Shown: positions 9,238 to 18,596 of the stretch, piece after piece
How the letters are laid out: each line of letters opens with the position of its first letter
Numbering within the stretch: the stretch's first letter is position 1
Position numbers and translations under genes: made by a program
Notes under the pieces: model-generated
Told to the model about the DNA's origin: nothing
The model's database searches: none
The model's input: the letters and a program-made list of their open reading frames with translations, nothing else
DNA from: Geobacter sp. UBA2189
GTDB taxonomy: Bacteria > Desulfobacterota > Desulfuromonadia > Geobacterales > Pseudopelobacteraceae
DNA: 64,000 bases
NCBI GenBank assembly: GCA_002328035.1
Contig: DCVL01000049.1
Location: 1 to 64,000, forward strand
Direction: 5' to 3'

Positions 9238-9645
9238 TTATTTCTTTTCTAAAAGTCTTTCTTTGGAGAAAACAAAGTCTTCACGACGATAATTAGCCAG
9301 CTCAAACTGTCCCGTCATTTTAAGCGCATCAACTGGACAGGCTTCTACACAATAACCACAAAAAATACAGCGTAACATATCAATTTCATACTTTGCCGCA
9401 AACTTGTTATGGTTTTCATCCTCTCCAGCCTCAACGGTAATACATTTGGCAGGACAGACAGTTGGACAAAGATAACATGCAACACATTTTGCTTTGTCGT
9501 GTGAAACCTTTAAAGCATGAAGTCCACGATAACGTTCAGATACCTTCGGGCGTTCTTCAGGATACATAAGGGTAACCGGCTTTTTGAACAGATGCCCAAA
9601 TGTAATCTTCATTCCTTGCATAATTGGTGTAATCGGATTCGGCAT
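9238..9645 (-). CDS. nuoI: NADH-quinone oxidoreductase subunit I, 2x[4Fe-4S]
   Basis: Peripheral ferredoxin-like subunit that carries clusters N6a and N6b and passes electrons from NuoG towards NuoB. The 135-residue protein has two complete 4Fe-4S motifs: CVACYLCPTVCPAKC and CIFCGYCVEACPVDAL. An amphipathic N-terminal segment (KITFGHLFKKPVTLMYPEE) probably anchors it to the membrane arm. The length is typical for bacteria. It lies between nuoH and nuoJ. Confidence 0.97.
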   Translation of the reverse strand: MPNPITPIMQGMKITFGHLFKKPVTLMYPEERPKVSERYRGLHALKVSHDKAKCVACYLCPTVCPAKCITVEAGEDENHNKFAAKYEIDMLRCIFCGYCVEACPVDALKMTGQFELANYRREDFVFSKERLLEKK

Positions 9646-9706
9646 AACGTCGTCCTTTATAATCCTGTAGTTCTTATTTGCTGATTAAAGTAAGTGATTA
9701 TCTCTA

Positions 9707-10801
9707 CTAGTATCCAAAAAGTCCTGAAAAAGTATAGAAACCAAAGTAGCCTGCTACAGCTGTTATCACTATAACAACAAGAGCTGAAGGTAACATAACT
9801 TTCCAACCAATCGCCATCAACTGGTCATAACGGTAACGAGGCACAGTGGCTCTAATCCACATGGCCATGAACATAAGGAAATATACCTTTGCAATAAAGT
9901 ACAAAGGTGAAAGCCAGGGAAGAGAACCAACAAATGGGCCATCCCAGCCACCCAGGAACAGAGTAACCATAACAGCACTTACAGTGACCATGTTGGCATA
10001 CTCAGCCATAAAGAACATGGCATATTTCATGGATGAATATTCTGTGCAAAAACCGGAAACAAGCTCCGTCTCAGCCTCAGGAAGGTCAAACGGAGTGCGG
10101 TTAACCTCAGCTAGTGTTGCAACATAGAAGATCATACCAGCAATGAATGTCATCGGACTGTTCCAGATAAACCATCTCATTCCAACCTGGGCATGAATGA
10201 TTTCCTGAAGCGAGAGTGAACCAACGAGCATAAAAACCGGAACAATCGCAAGTCCAGCAGCAAGTTCATACGAGATCATTTGAGCAGAGGATCTTAATCC
10301 GCCAATCAATGAGTATTTACTGTTTGATGCCCAACCAGCCAAAACTATGCCATAAACACCAAGTGAGGACATTGCCAAGACATAAAGAACACCAATATTC
10401 ATATCGACAACTTTACCTACACCAGAGTCATAATAGCCAACTATCTGCAGAGGCACATCATAACCAAAGATCTTTATTGTGTCGCCAAACGGTATCACTG
10501 CAAACGTAATAAATGCAGGAATAAGTGCAATAAGTGGTGCTATCAAAAATGCAAACTTACTGGAGTCTGCAGGTATTATCTCTTCCTTGAAAAAGAGCTT
10601 TAGTCCGTCAGCAATTGGCTGCAATAAACCCATTGGTCCCGTTCTGTTCGGTCCGATACGCACCTGCATAAAGCCGATAATTTTTCGCTCGGCATATGTT
10701 GCATATGCTACGGTCAAAAGTACGAATACGAACGCGATTAGCACCTTGGCCACCATGGCGATGTAATAGTACAACGGCAGTCCTAGAATCTCGATTCCCA
10801 T
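9707..10801 (-). CDS. nuoH: NADH-quinone oxidoreductase subunit H
   Basis: Membrane subunit that forms much of the quinone-binding cavity at the junction of the two arms of complex I. The 364-residue protein contains the hallmark AERKIIGFMQVRIGPNRTGPMGLLQPIADGLK region (shown here in part: QVRIGPNRTGPMGLLQ), the TPFDLPEAETELVSGFCTEY loop and the C-terminal RATVPRYRYDQLMAIGWK. It is slightly longer than the usual ~330 residues because of a loop around residues 105-135. GAGGAA precedes the ATG. Confidence 0.96.
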   Translation of the reverse strand: MGIEILGLPLYYYIAMVAKVLIAFVFVLLTVAYATYAERKIIGFMQVRIGPNRTGPMGLLQPIADGLKLFFKEEIIPADSSKFAFLIAPLIALIPAFITFAVIPFGDTIKIFGYDVPLQIVGYYDSGVGKVVDMNIGVLYVLAMSSLGVYGIVLAGWASNSKYSLIGGLRSSAQMISYELAAGLAIVPVFMLVGSLSLQEIIHAQVGMRWFIWNSPMTFIAGMIFYVATLAEVNRTPFDLPEAETELVSGFCTEYSSMKYAMFFMAEYANMVTVSAVMVTLFLGGWDGPFVGSLPWLSPLYFIAKVYFLMFMAMWIRATVPRYRYDQLMAIGWKVMLPSALVVIVITAVAGYFGFYTFSGLFGY

Positions 10802-10846
10802 CGGTTCCTCTTCCTTCTCTGGCAGTGTTAAAAAACAGTCAGATAA

Positions 10847-13294
10847 TTACTTGGCAACAGTCACACTGGTTACTGTTGAACCAGACCAGATAGTATTAAT
10901 AGATGCATCCGCAAAGTGATATGGAGCAAAAAAGACACCATCAACCATCCTTGGTGATACTCTGGCTTTAAGCTCTATTACACCATCTGTGGATGTCAAC
11001 TTAACTTGATCTCCATCATTAATCTTGAGCTTTACAGCATCAGCGCGCGAAACTTCTACGTACGCCTCGCTAGATACAGCCAAAGTCCCTTCACCATAAA
11101 GCGACATAGTTCCACAGTGGTATAGTGCAGCACCAGTCAGAAGGACATAATTCCCAGAATCAGAAACAACCATATTTGCCTTAGGAACGATCTGCACTGG
11201 CTGCAATGTGATAGATGAAAATGTTCCACCTTCAGCAAGTTCGTTGTATTTGATATCTGAATAAGCCGGAATTTGAGCAAATGCTTCAGCAGGTGTGGCA
11301 ACAGGCTGTCCACCTAGCATTGAAATCAATTCAGAATAAACCTTGAACTCTGAACGACTTTGCCCGACAGGAGGTATTGCTGGATTTATTCGCTGTACAC
11401 GTCTGTCAGTAGCCGTAAAAGTTCCCACTTTTTCTGCATATGAACAGACAGGAAGAACTACATCTGCCAGTTGAGCAGTCTCCGTAAGGAAAAGATCAGC
11501 TACAACCAAAAATTCAACACTATCCAGCGCTTTTTGAATCTTTGCTTTAGCAGGATAAGAAACTACAGGATTTTCACCTGCTATAAGAAGGGTCTTGATT
11601 GTGCCCGTTGCAGAGCCTTCAAGAATTCTAAGAGCATCTAAACCACCTTGTCCAGGAACAAATCCTACATCAATAGCACCCTGACTATTATTTTTTTCCT
11701 GCAAAGCAAGTATACCCGACCCCTCTTTACCCAACTTACCACCAAGGATTGCTAAGTTGGCAGCAGCATGTGCCAACTGAGCATCAGCGCCAGGATATGA
11801 GAGGCCTGCTGTAAAGAGAATTACAGCTTTATCTGCAGCCGCATAAGCCCTTGCAAGCGACTTGATTTCATCCGCAGTGACACCCGTAACCAAAGCAGCT
11901 TTCTCTGGGGTAAATTCATTCAAGGCTGATGCAAGCTCAGGTGTTGCTGAAGTTATTGTGAGATTTTCATCAATCATTACCTTTGCAACAGCATTTAGCA
12001 GAACAACCTCAGTAGTAGGCTTATTTAGTAAAAGGTTAGCACCAGGAAGACGCGAAAGCTTTCCTTTTTTATCAGAGATTATCTGAAGCGCTACACCCTT
12101 ATTCTTTACTGCCATGTTGATCTCAAAACCAACAACAGGATGTGTCTCGTATACATCTGTTTTAATGGCCAAAATGAGATCACTCTTTTGTATATCAAGT
12201 ATTGTAGCGGAAGAAGCAGCAACTCCAAGACTCTTTGCAAGCCCCTCAGAAACAGCTGAGTGCCCGTACCCTGCCGAGTGGTCAATGTTTTGTGAGCCAA
12301 CCTGAACTGTCATCAACTGCTTAAGCAAAAACAATTCTTCATTTGTCATGCGAGGTGTTGCTAATGCTGCAGCAGCAGAGCCTGCACCCTTAAGTCGCTG
12401 GGCTACCAGACTAAGTGCTTCATCCCAAGTGGCCTCAACGAGCTGATCATTTTTACGAATGAGTGGAGTTTTAAGGCGCTTCTCAGAGTTTATAAACTGA
12501 TAGCCGAAACGACCGCGCACGCAGAGCTGGCCATTGTGGAATCCCTGATTTTCATCATAAACAGTAGTGAGCACTTTATTATCTTTAACACCAAGAGTAA
12601 CATTACATCCAGTTCCGCAATATCCGCATACAGATGTTTTCTTTGTTAATGCCCATATACGTGACTTGAATTTAAATGGGCGGGGAAGTAATGCACCAAC
12701 AGGACAAACCGAAACGCATGAACCACAGAACTCACAGCTAAGAGGACCATCAAATTCTGTACCAATTTTAGTTTTTATTCCGCGGTTAATGAAGGTTAGA
12801 GCACCCCTTGATACAATTTCATCACAGATGCGCACACACTTACCGCAGAGAATACAACGATTCTGATCACGCTCAATAAGCGGGTTATTATAATCTATCT
12901 CATGATGAAACTTCTCATCTGTCAGACGATTTGTATTAATCTTATAATCGTAGGCAAGATTTTGTAGTTCACAATCCCCGCCTTTATCGCAAACAGGGCA
13001 ATCAAGTGGATGGTGGACAAGAAGAAGCTCAAGAACAAGCTTGCGTGCTTTATTAACTGGCGGAGTGCTGGTGCGGACGATCATTCCTTCCGTAACCGGT
13101 GTAGTACAGGCTGGGATCAAACGACCCTTCATCTGTTCTACTTCAACCAGACACATACGGCAGGCTCCAAACGGTTTCAGCTTCTTATCGTGGCAAAGGA
13201 TAGGTATAACGACACCAGCCTTTTTAGCGGCATCATAAATAGTTGTATCCTTTTCAACTGCTACCTGCTTGTCATCTATCGTCAGAGTGACCAT
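10847..13294 (-). CDS. nuoG: NADH-quinone oxidoreductase subunit G
   Basis: Large Fe-S subunit of the peripheral arm, 815 residues. Domains in order: an N-terminal [2Fe-2S] domain (ligands in CHDKKLKPFGACRMC and a later PACTTPV), the His-Cys motif HHPLDCPVCDKGGDC, two [4Fe-4S] motifs (CILCGKCVRIC and CEFCGSCVSVCPVGA), then a molybdopterin-oxidoreductase-like domain starting with CGYCGTGCNV and QLCVRGRFGY. The last motif would bind the off-pathway N7 cluster. The C-terminal domain resembles molybdopterin dinucleotide binding folds, but NuoG is not known to bind the cofactor. Confidence 0.96.
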   Translation of the reverse strand: MVTLTIDDKQVAVEKDTTIYDAAKKAGVVIPILCHDKKLKPFGACRMCLVEVEQMKGRLIPACTTPVTEGMIVRTSTPPVNKARKLVLELLLVHHPLDCPVCDKGGDCELQNLAYDYKINTNRLTDEKFHHEIDYNNPLIERDQNRCILCGKCVRICDEIVSRGALTFINRGIKTKIGTEFDGPLSCEFCGSCVSVCPVGALLPRPFKFKSRIWALTKKTSVCGYCGTGCNVTLGVKDNKVLTTVYDENQGFHNGQLCVRGRFGYQFINSEKRLKTPLIRKNDQLVEATWDEALSLVAQRLKGAGSAAAALATPRMTNEELFLLKQLMTVQVGSQNIDHSAGYGHSAVSEGLAKSLGVAASSATILDIQKSDLILAIKTDVYETHPVVGFEINMAVKNKGVALQIISDKKGKLSRLPGANLLLNKPTTEVVLLNAVAKVMIDENLTITSATPELASALNEFTPEKAALVTGVTADEIKSLARAYAAADKAVILFTAGLSYPGADAQLAHAAANLAILGGKLGKEGSGILALQEKNNSQGAIDVGFVPGQGGLDALRILEGSATGTIKTLLIAGENPVVSYPAKAKIQKALDSVEFLVVADLFLTETAQLADVVLPVCSYAEKVGTFTATDRRVQRINPAIPPVGQSRSEFKVYSELISMLGGQPVATPAEAFAQIPAYSDIKYNELAEGGTFSSITLQPVQIVPKANMVVSDSGNYVLLTGAALYHCGTMSLYGEGTLAVSSEAYVEVSRADAVKLKINDGDQVKLTSTDGVIELKARVSPRMVDGVFFAPYHFADASINTIWSGSTVTSVTVAK

Positions 13295-13340
13295 CTCAAC
13301 CTCGTTTTACGTTTGTTGTCACAGTTATATTAAAGAGACT

Positions 13341-15113
13341 TTATTCAATTGCCATGAAGCGACAAGCGTCATAGCATGATTTACATTTGGTACATTTACT
13401 TTGATCCAGGTAGGCAGTTTGTCCCTTTTCCCAAACAATTGCATCAACTGGACAAGCCTTCTTACATGCACCGCATTTAACACATTTATCTTCAACTACA
13501 CGCCAAAGTAGCAATTCCTTACAAGCATTTGAAGGACAACGCTTATCATTGACATGCGCCTCGTACTCATCCCTGAAATATCTTATAGTGGAAAGTACAG
13601 GGTTTGGAGCTGTCTGACCAAGTCCGCAGAGGGAAGCCTGCTTAATTGTTGCTCCCAGATCAAGGAGAGTTTCAATATCGCCTTCTTTTCCATTTCCTTC
13701 AGTTATCCTGATAAGTATATCAAGCATCATCTTAAGCCCGATTCTACATGGAACACACTTTCCACAGGACTCCATAACGGTGAAGGTAAGAAAGAACTTA
13801 GCTATATCAACCATACAAGTGGTTTCGTCCATAACAACTAGACCACCAGAACCCATCATTGCACCTGCTTTAATCAATGAGTCATAATCAACAGGAGTAT
13901 CAAGTATTTCACCGGGAATACATCCGCCAGACGGACCACCTGCCTGTACAGCCTTGAATTTCCTATTGTTAATTATGCCGCCACACACATCATATAAAAC
14001 GGCTCTTATCGTCATACCTGCAGGGACTTCAACAAGACCGGTATGCTTTACCTTACCTGTAACAGCAAATATCTTTGTTCCTTTGGTTGTATCAGTACCA
14101 ATTGCGGCATACCAATCAGAACCATTGTTAATTATGTGGCGTACGTTGGCGAAGGTCTCAACGTTATTAATGTTTGAAGGGTTTTGCCAAAGACCTTTAA
14201 CGGCGGGAAAAGGTGGCCTTGGACGAGGCATACCACGCTCACCTTCAATAGAAGCCATAAGAGCAGTTTCCTCACCGCAAACAAACGCTCCAGCACCCTT
14301 CTTGATCCTCATGTCATATTCAAAGCCGAGTCCAAGGCAATTTTTACCTAGATAGCCTTTCTCATAACAGGTATCTATTGCCTTCTGAAGACGTATAATA
14401 GCAAGCGGGTACTCTGCACGAACATACACATAACCAAATTGTGCCCCGATCGCATAACCGGCAATCATCATACCTTCAATTATACAGTAAGGATCTCCCT
14501 CAAGGATTGAACGATCCATGAATGCGCCTGGGTCACCTTCATCTGCATTGCATATAATGTACTTATGGTGCCCTGGAGATGCAGCACAGAAAGACCATTT
14601 CAAACCTGTAGGAAAACCACCACCCCCACGTCCACGAAGGCCTGCTTTCTTGACTTCCTCAGTTACTTCTGCAGGCTTCATCGTCTTAAGGCATTTTTCA
14701 ATAGCCTTGAATCCGTCTTCAGCCAAATAATAATCAAGAGATTCTGCATCAATCTGACCGCATCCGGACATTACAATACGACGCTGAGCATCAACAAACT
14801 GATTGTAATATGGCTTTGCCTTACGTTTCTCAAGAGGCTCACCGGCAATAATATGCTCTTCAACCAGCTTAACAACTTCCTCAGGCTGGACGAAGTCATA
14901 TGTTGTGCGACCTTTGCCATCAACGATGTCAACAAGAACATCGTTAGCGCAAAGACCCCGACAACCGGTTTTGACAACCTCACAGTGTTTACCAGACGTA
15001 GAAGTCAATCCTTTTTCGGCGATTATCCGATTGAATTCGGCCTCTACCTTCTTGGCTCCGGCGGAAATACCACCTGTTCCCTGGCAGATCAAAATCTTTA
15101 TAGCTTCAGCCAT
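13341..15113 (-). CDS. nuoF: NADH-quinone oxidoreductase subunit F with extra N- and C-terminal Fe-S domains
   Basis: NADH- and FMN-binding subunit. The 590 residues are well above the ~430 of minimal NuoF. The core has the FMN/NADH motifs GLRGRGGGGFPTGLKW and ADEGDPGAFMDR and the N3 cluster motif ESCGKCVPCRIG. The N-terminal ~85 residues form a thioredoxin-like ferredoxin domain; its Cys pattern is incomplete (Cys10, Cys51 and Cys55 present, Gly where the second ligand is expected at 15, plus a non-canonical Cys44). The last ~50 residues carry two [4Fe-4S] motifs (CVKCGACKKACPVDAI and CTKCKSCYDACRF). This architecture resembles HydB/HndC-type flavoproteins; position and neighbours make it NuoF. 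Confidence 0.95.
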   Translation of the reverse strand: MAEAIKILICQGTGGISAGAKKVEAEFNRIIAEKGLTSTSGKHCEVVKTGCRGLCANDVLVDIVDGKGRTTYDFVQPEEVVKLVEEHIIAGEPLEKRKAKPYYNQFVDAQRRIVMSGCGQIDAESLDYYLAEDGFKAIEKCLKTMKPAEVTEEVKKAGLRGRGGGGFPTGLKWSFCAASPGHHKYIICNADEGDPGAFMDRSILEGDPYCIIEGMMIAGYAIGAQFGYVYVRAEYPLAIIRLQKAIDTCYEKGYLGKNCLGLGFEYDMRIKKGAGAFVCGEETALMASIEGERGMPRPRPPFPAVKGLWQNPSNINNVETFANVRHIINNGSDWYAAIGTDTTKGTKIFAVTGKVKHTGLVEVPAGMTIRAVLYDVCGGIINNRKFKAVQAGGPSGGCIPGEILDTPVDYDSLIKAGAMMGSGGLVVMDETTCMVDIAKFFLTFTVMESCGKCVPCRIGLKMMLDILIRITEGNGKEGDIETLLDLGATIKQASLCGLGQTAPNPVLSTIRYFRDEYEAHVNDKRCPSNACKELLLWRVVEDKCVKCGACKKACPVDAIVWEKGQTAYLDQSKCTKCKSCYDACRFMAIE

Positions 15114-15143
15114 ATCTTCTGTCCCCTGACGAATGTCCCGTAA

Positions 15144-15662
15144 CTAGAGCGGGAGCGCAGAATATTCCTTAACAATCTCTTCCACCTTTTGAACCGTCAT
15201 TTTACCATAGGTTTCATCATTAACCATGGCAAGTGGAGCCATACCACAGGCACCCAAACAGGCTACAAGCTCAAAGGTAAAACGACGATCCCCTGATGTC
15301 TCTCCATGACCGATCTTAATGCGGTCATAAAACGATTCTCTGATTCTTTCCGCTCCAAGAACGTGACATGCAGTACCCATACAAACCCTGATTATATACT
15401 TTCCACGAGGTTTCAAGTGAAACTGAGCATAAAAAGTCAGAACGCCGTAGATCTGACTTGGATATACATTCAGACGTTCCGCTACATAATCAACAACTAC
15501 TCTGGGGACATACCCGTAATCATCCTGAATACCCTGAAGCACCGGCATCAGGTTTCCAGGAATATCTTTGTATCTTTCAATAACCTTATCTGCAATAGAA
15601 AGGTCAACTTCTGCTTCTACTTCAATCTCTTGATTTTCTGTAACTGCAACCGCTTCAGTCAT
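15144..15662 (-). CDS. nuoE: NADH-quinone oxidoreductase subunit E
   Basis: Thioredoxin-fold [2Fe-2S] subunit that carries cluster N1a next to NuoF. The 172-residue protein has an N-terminal helical bundle (PGNLMPVLQGIQDDYGYVPR, a family signature) and the four cysteine ligands in the canonical arrangement C-x4-C (RVCMGTACHVLG) and C-x3-C (ACLGACGMAP). The first ~20 residues are acidic and poorly conserved. It lies 30 bp upstream of nuoF and 27 bp downstream of nuoD. Confidence 0.96.
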   Translation of the reverse strand: MTEAVAVTENQEIEVEAEVDLSIADKVIERYKDIPGNLMPVLQGIQDDYGYVPRVVVDYVAERLNVYPSQIYGVLTFYAQFHLKPRGKYIIRVCMGTACHVLGAERIRESFYDRIKIGHGETSGDRRFTFELVACLGACGMAPLAMVNDETYGKMTVQKVEEIVKEYSALPL

Positions 15663-15689
15663 CTGCGGCCTCCCATTTTAGGTCTCGGA

Positions 15690-16862
15690 TTAGCGGTCAA
15701 TCTCACCCAGCACGATGTCCAGCGTACCGATAATTGCAACAAGGTCAGCAACCATAGAGCCTTTTGCCATTTTTTCAATTGCCTGCAAGTTCACAAATGA
15801 AGGCGGACGAATCCTCATCCTGTAAGGCTTGCTGCTACCATCACTCACTATATAAAAACCAAGCTCGCCTTTTGGGGCTTCAATCCCCATATAAACTTCA
15901 CCCTCAGGCACCTTGTATCCTTCACTTGCAATCTTGAAATGATGAATAAGGCCTTCAATAGAATTATAGACTGAATCTTTAGGTGGATAACAAACCTGAG
16001 GTGAATCAGCAAGAACGGGACCAGGTTTTAGTCGTTCAAATGCCTGGTTGATAATTTTACAGGATTCACGCATTTCAATCAAACGAACCTTGTACCGATC
16101 AAATGTGTCACATTCTTTCCCGACCGGAACTTCAAACTTGTATGACTCATAACCGGCATATGGAATATCGCGACGGAGGTCAAAATCAACACCAGATCCG
16201 CGCAAAGCGGGACCTGTAATTCCTATGTCAGTTGCATCCTCAGCAGAGATTACACCATTACCAACTGTACGCTTGACCCAAATAGGGTTAGTAGTCAACA
16301 GACCTTCATATGTGTCAATATAGCCAGGCATAGTTGCAATGAATTCGCGGACTTTTTTCTCAAACTCAGGTGGTACATCCTGAGAGAGTCCACCAGCACG
16401 GTAGAAGTTGGAAGTCATACGCGCACCGGATATTAGCTCATATGTTTCCATGATAGTTTCACGCTCACGGAAAGCGTAAATAAACACTGTCATAGCACCA
16501 ATATCGAGCGCATGGCACGCAAGCCATACAAGGTGAGACTTAAGACGGGTCAGCTCTGTCATGATAATCCGAATTGTCTGAGCCCGCTCAGGAACCTCTA
16601 TCCCCAGCAACTTCTCGACAGCAAGTATGTAGCCAAGGTTGTTACTCATTGGTGCCAGATAATCCAGACGATCAGTTAACGGCAACGTCTGATGATATGT
16701 GCGATGCTCTGATAACTTTTCAACCCCACGATGCAGATATCCAATATCTGGATCTATCTTAAGGATGTTCTCACCATCCAACTCGATCACCATGCGCAGA
16801 ACGCCGTGGGTACTGGGGTGTTGTGGCCCCATGTTGATTGTCATAATTTCATTGTTCGCCAT
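15690..16862 (-). CDS. nuoD: NADH-quinone oxidoreductase subunit D
   Basis: 49-kDa homologue that forms the quinone-reduction site with NuoB; 390 residues. The N terminus has MGPQHPSTHGVLRMVIELDGE, whose His and the following loop line the quinone pocket, and the C terminus ends in MVADLVAIIGTLDIVLGEIDR, the family's typical ending. The protein is separate from NuoC, not fused as in enterobacteria. Start is the ATG at 16862, 42 bp after nuoC. Confidence 0.97.
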   Translation of the reverse strand: MANNEIMTINMGPQHPSTHGVLRMVIELDGENILKIDPDIGYLHRGVEKLSEHRTYHQTLPLTDRLDYLAPMSNNLGYILAVEKLLGIEVPERAQTIRIIMTELTRLKSHLVWLACHALDIGAMTVFIYAFRERETIMETYELISGARMTSNFYRAGGLSQDVPPEFEKKVREFIATMPGYIDTYEGLLTTNPIWVKRTVGNGVISAEDATDIGITGPALRGSGVDFDLRRDIPYAGYESYKFEVPVGKECDTFDRYKVRLIEMRESCKIINQAFERLKPGPVLADSPQVCYPPKDSVYNSIEGLIHHFKIASEGYKVPEGEVYMGIEAPKGELGFYIVSDGSSKPYRMRIRPPSFVNLQAIEKMAKGSMVADLVAIIGTLDIVLGEIDR

Positions 16863-16904
16863 TTATAGCCTCGTCTGCTAGTTAAGTGCTTATTTATTGT
16901 TCTA

Positions 16905-17393
16905 TCAGGAAAGACGGCCTTTATACGGTTCTCGATCCGGCCCTTGCAAAGGATAATCTTTACGTAGAGGATGACCTTCCCAGTCAGGCGTCATAAGGAT
17001 ACGACGTAAATCAGGGTGCTTATCAAACTTGATTCCAAAGAGGTCATAAACTTCGCGCTCCAACCATCCTGCCGAAGCATACACCTGCGTAGCACTGCCA
17101 ATACTACAATCAGCTTCAGTCACTGGAGCTTTTATACGCAGACGATCCTTGAACGGAACAGATGTCAATTGATAGACCATCATAAAGCGATCAGAAGACT
17201 TCCCCAGATAATCAATGGCCGTTACATCAGTCAACATATCAAAGCGGCACTCCCTCTTCAGGAAGGCCAGAACATCAATAATAGACTCTTTCTTGACCGT
17301 AACAATCCAGTCGCCTCGATCCTGCTTCACCTCTACAATTGAGGCTTCAAAATTTCCTTGCAGCTTCTCAACAGCACGATTTGTGTCTGCCAT
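16905..17393 (-). CDS. nuoC: NADH-quinone oxidoreductase subunit C
   Basis: 30-kDa subunit of the peripheral arm (162 residues), a structural partner of NuoD. The diagnostic C-terminal motif is present: EREVYDLFGIKFDKHPDLRR followed by LMTPDWEGHPLRKDYPL. It is not fused to NuoD. It follows nuoB by 49 bp. Confidence 0.96.
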   Translation of the reverse strand: MADTNRAVEKLQGNFEASIVEVKQDRGDWIVTVKKESIIDVLAFLKRECRFDMLTDVTAIDYLGKSSDRFMMVYQLTSVPFKDRLRIKAPVTEADCSIGSATQVYASAGWLEREVYDLFGIKFDKHPDLRRILMTPDWEGHPLRKDYPLQGPDREPYKGRLS

Positions 17394-17442
17394 AGCGTTA
17401 AAACCTTTTCAGTTTAATAGTAAGTTAGAACTAATACTGCTA

Positions 17443-17952
17443 TCAGACAGTGGACACCCTATCACCCAAGCCGAATACAGAGCCAAAAGAGCCGCTTTCA
17501 CCCATTATCTTGTCCTGTAGCTTCATCAAGCCGTATAGCAGAGCCTCAGGCCGGGGAGGACATCCAGGTATATATACATCGACTGGAAGCGCTTCATCAA
17601 TACCCTGAACAACACTATAGGTATCAAAGATTCCGCCCGAACAGGCACATGCACCCATAGCTACAACCCATTTAGGCTCTGGCATCTGCTCGTATACCGT
17701 CTTGATAACCGGAAGCATTTTTTTAGTAACAGTACCGGCTATAATAATACAGTCTGACTGACGTGGGGAGGCGCGGAATATTATACCAAAGCGGTCAAGG
17801 TCGTTATGCGATGCACCAGTTGCCATCATTTCAATAGCACAGCATGCAAGGCCGAAAGTCATTGGCCAGATAGAAGATTTCCTGACCCAGTTGACCAGTT
17901 TGTCTAGCGACGTAACCGTTACGTTACCACCGAGGGACTGATTTACTCCCAT
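17443..17952 (-). CDS. nuoB: NADH-quinone oxidoreductase subunit B
   Basis: Carries cluster N2, the last Fe-S centre before quinone. The 169-residue protein contains the CC pair in FGLACCAIEMM and further cysteines in MGACACSGG and GCPPRPEALLYG. The frame is open to 18063, but that part overlaps nuoA; the ATG at 17952 has AAAGGAG about 8 nt upstream and overlaps the nuoA stop region by 10 bp, which points to translational coupling. Confidence 0.96.
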   Translation of the reverse strand: MGVNQSLGGNVTVTSLDKLVNWVRKSSIWPMTFGLACCAIEMMATGASHNDLDRFGIIFRASPRQSDCIIIAGTVTKKMLPVIKTVYEQMPEPKWVVAMGACACSGGIFDTYSVVQGIDEALPVDVYIPGCPPRPEALLYGLMKLQDKIMGESGSFGSVFGLGDRVSTV

Positions 17953-18299
17953 TCCAGTGCTCCTTTTTTCCAGACATAGATATAACCGACAAACAGGATA
18001 ACGATGAATAATCCCATTTCCATCAGTCCGAACAGCCCAAGCTTCTTGTAAAGAATTGCCCAAGGATAGAGAAAGACCGCTTCAATATCAAACAGGATGA
18101 AGAGCATTGCAATCAGATAAAACTTGATCGGAAAGCGGTCTCTCGCATTCCCAATAGGCTCACATCCGCACTCATATGGTGCCATCTTCACCTTTGAGTA
18201 CTTCTTCTGTCCAATCAACGATGAAAACACTACTGACCCCAGACCGAAAGCTATCGCGATCAGTATCAGCAGCATTATTGGTAGATAGGTACCAAGCAT
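17943..18299 (-). CDS. nuoA: NADH-quinone oxidoreductase subunit A
   Basis: Three-helix membrane subunit at the arm junction (118 residues), first gene of the nuo operon. The conserved loop YECGCEPIGNARDRFPIKFYLIAMLFILFDIEAVFLYPWA region is present (for example KMAPYECGCEP and FILFDIEAVF). A strong Shine-Dalgarno (GAGGAGG) precedes the ATG. A candidate promoter and a palindrome lie upstream. Confidence 0.97.
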   Translation of the reverse strand: MLGTYLPIMLLILIAIAFGLGSVVFSSLIGQKKYSKVKMAPYECGCEPIGNARDRFPIKFYLIAMLFILFDIEAVFLYPWAILYKKLGLFGLMEMGLFIVILFVGYIYVWKKGALEWE

Positions 18300-18341
18300 T
18301 CGCTATTTCCTCCTCAATCCAGTCTTGTAATTACTTAGGAC

Positions 18342-18354
18342 GTATACTGTATAC
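18342..18354. promoter_or_regulatory. Palindrome GTATACTGTATAC upstream of nuoA
   Basis: A 13-bp palindrome, perfect apart from its central base, lies 43 bp upstream of the nuoA start and just downstream of the candidate promoter. GTATAC half-sites are seen in operators of GntR-family regulators (general knowledge). It may be a nuo operator; no cognate regulator gene lies nearby. Confidence 0.4.
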
Positions 18355-18365
18355 AAAACGCAGTA

Positions 18366-18395
18366 AACCTATTTCATTTAGGTTACAATTGTCAA
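18366..18395 (-). promoter_or_regulatory. Candidate sigma-70 promoter of the nuo operon
   Basis: On the minus strand a perfect TTGACA (18390-18395) is followed after 18 bp by TAGGTT (18366-18371), a weak -10 match. The distance to nuoA is about 65 bp. The -35 element is convincing; the -10 is not. Confidence 0.4.
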
Positions 18396-18596
18396 GCCCT
18401 TTTTCCCCTTTTTTTTATTTCTTCACAAAAATATCTAGTTACAATTTTTCTATCATAGTAACGGATACTTATCGCTAGAAGAGACAACGCTACACCAATA
18501 ATACTTTAAAATTTTATTCACATTACAAGGTAAATTGATAAATTATTGTTTCAGAATGTACAAAATACTTATACATTGCAGAGATGGAGGAACAAT

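Noticed and set aside
14565..15143. Long plus-strand open frame opposite nuoF
   Set aside because: Antisense shadow of a well-conserved gene; no ribosome binding site and no family resemblance.
17953..18063. Upstream extension of nuoB
   Set aside because: It lies inside nuoA; the ATG at 17952 has a good ribosome binding site and gives the normal NuoB.
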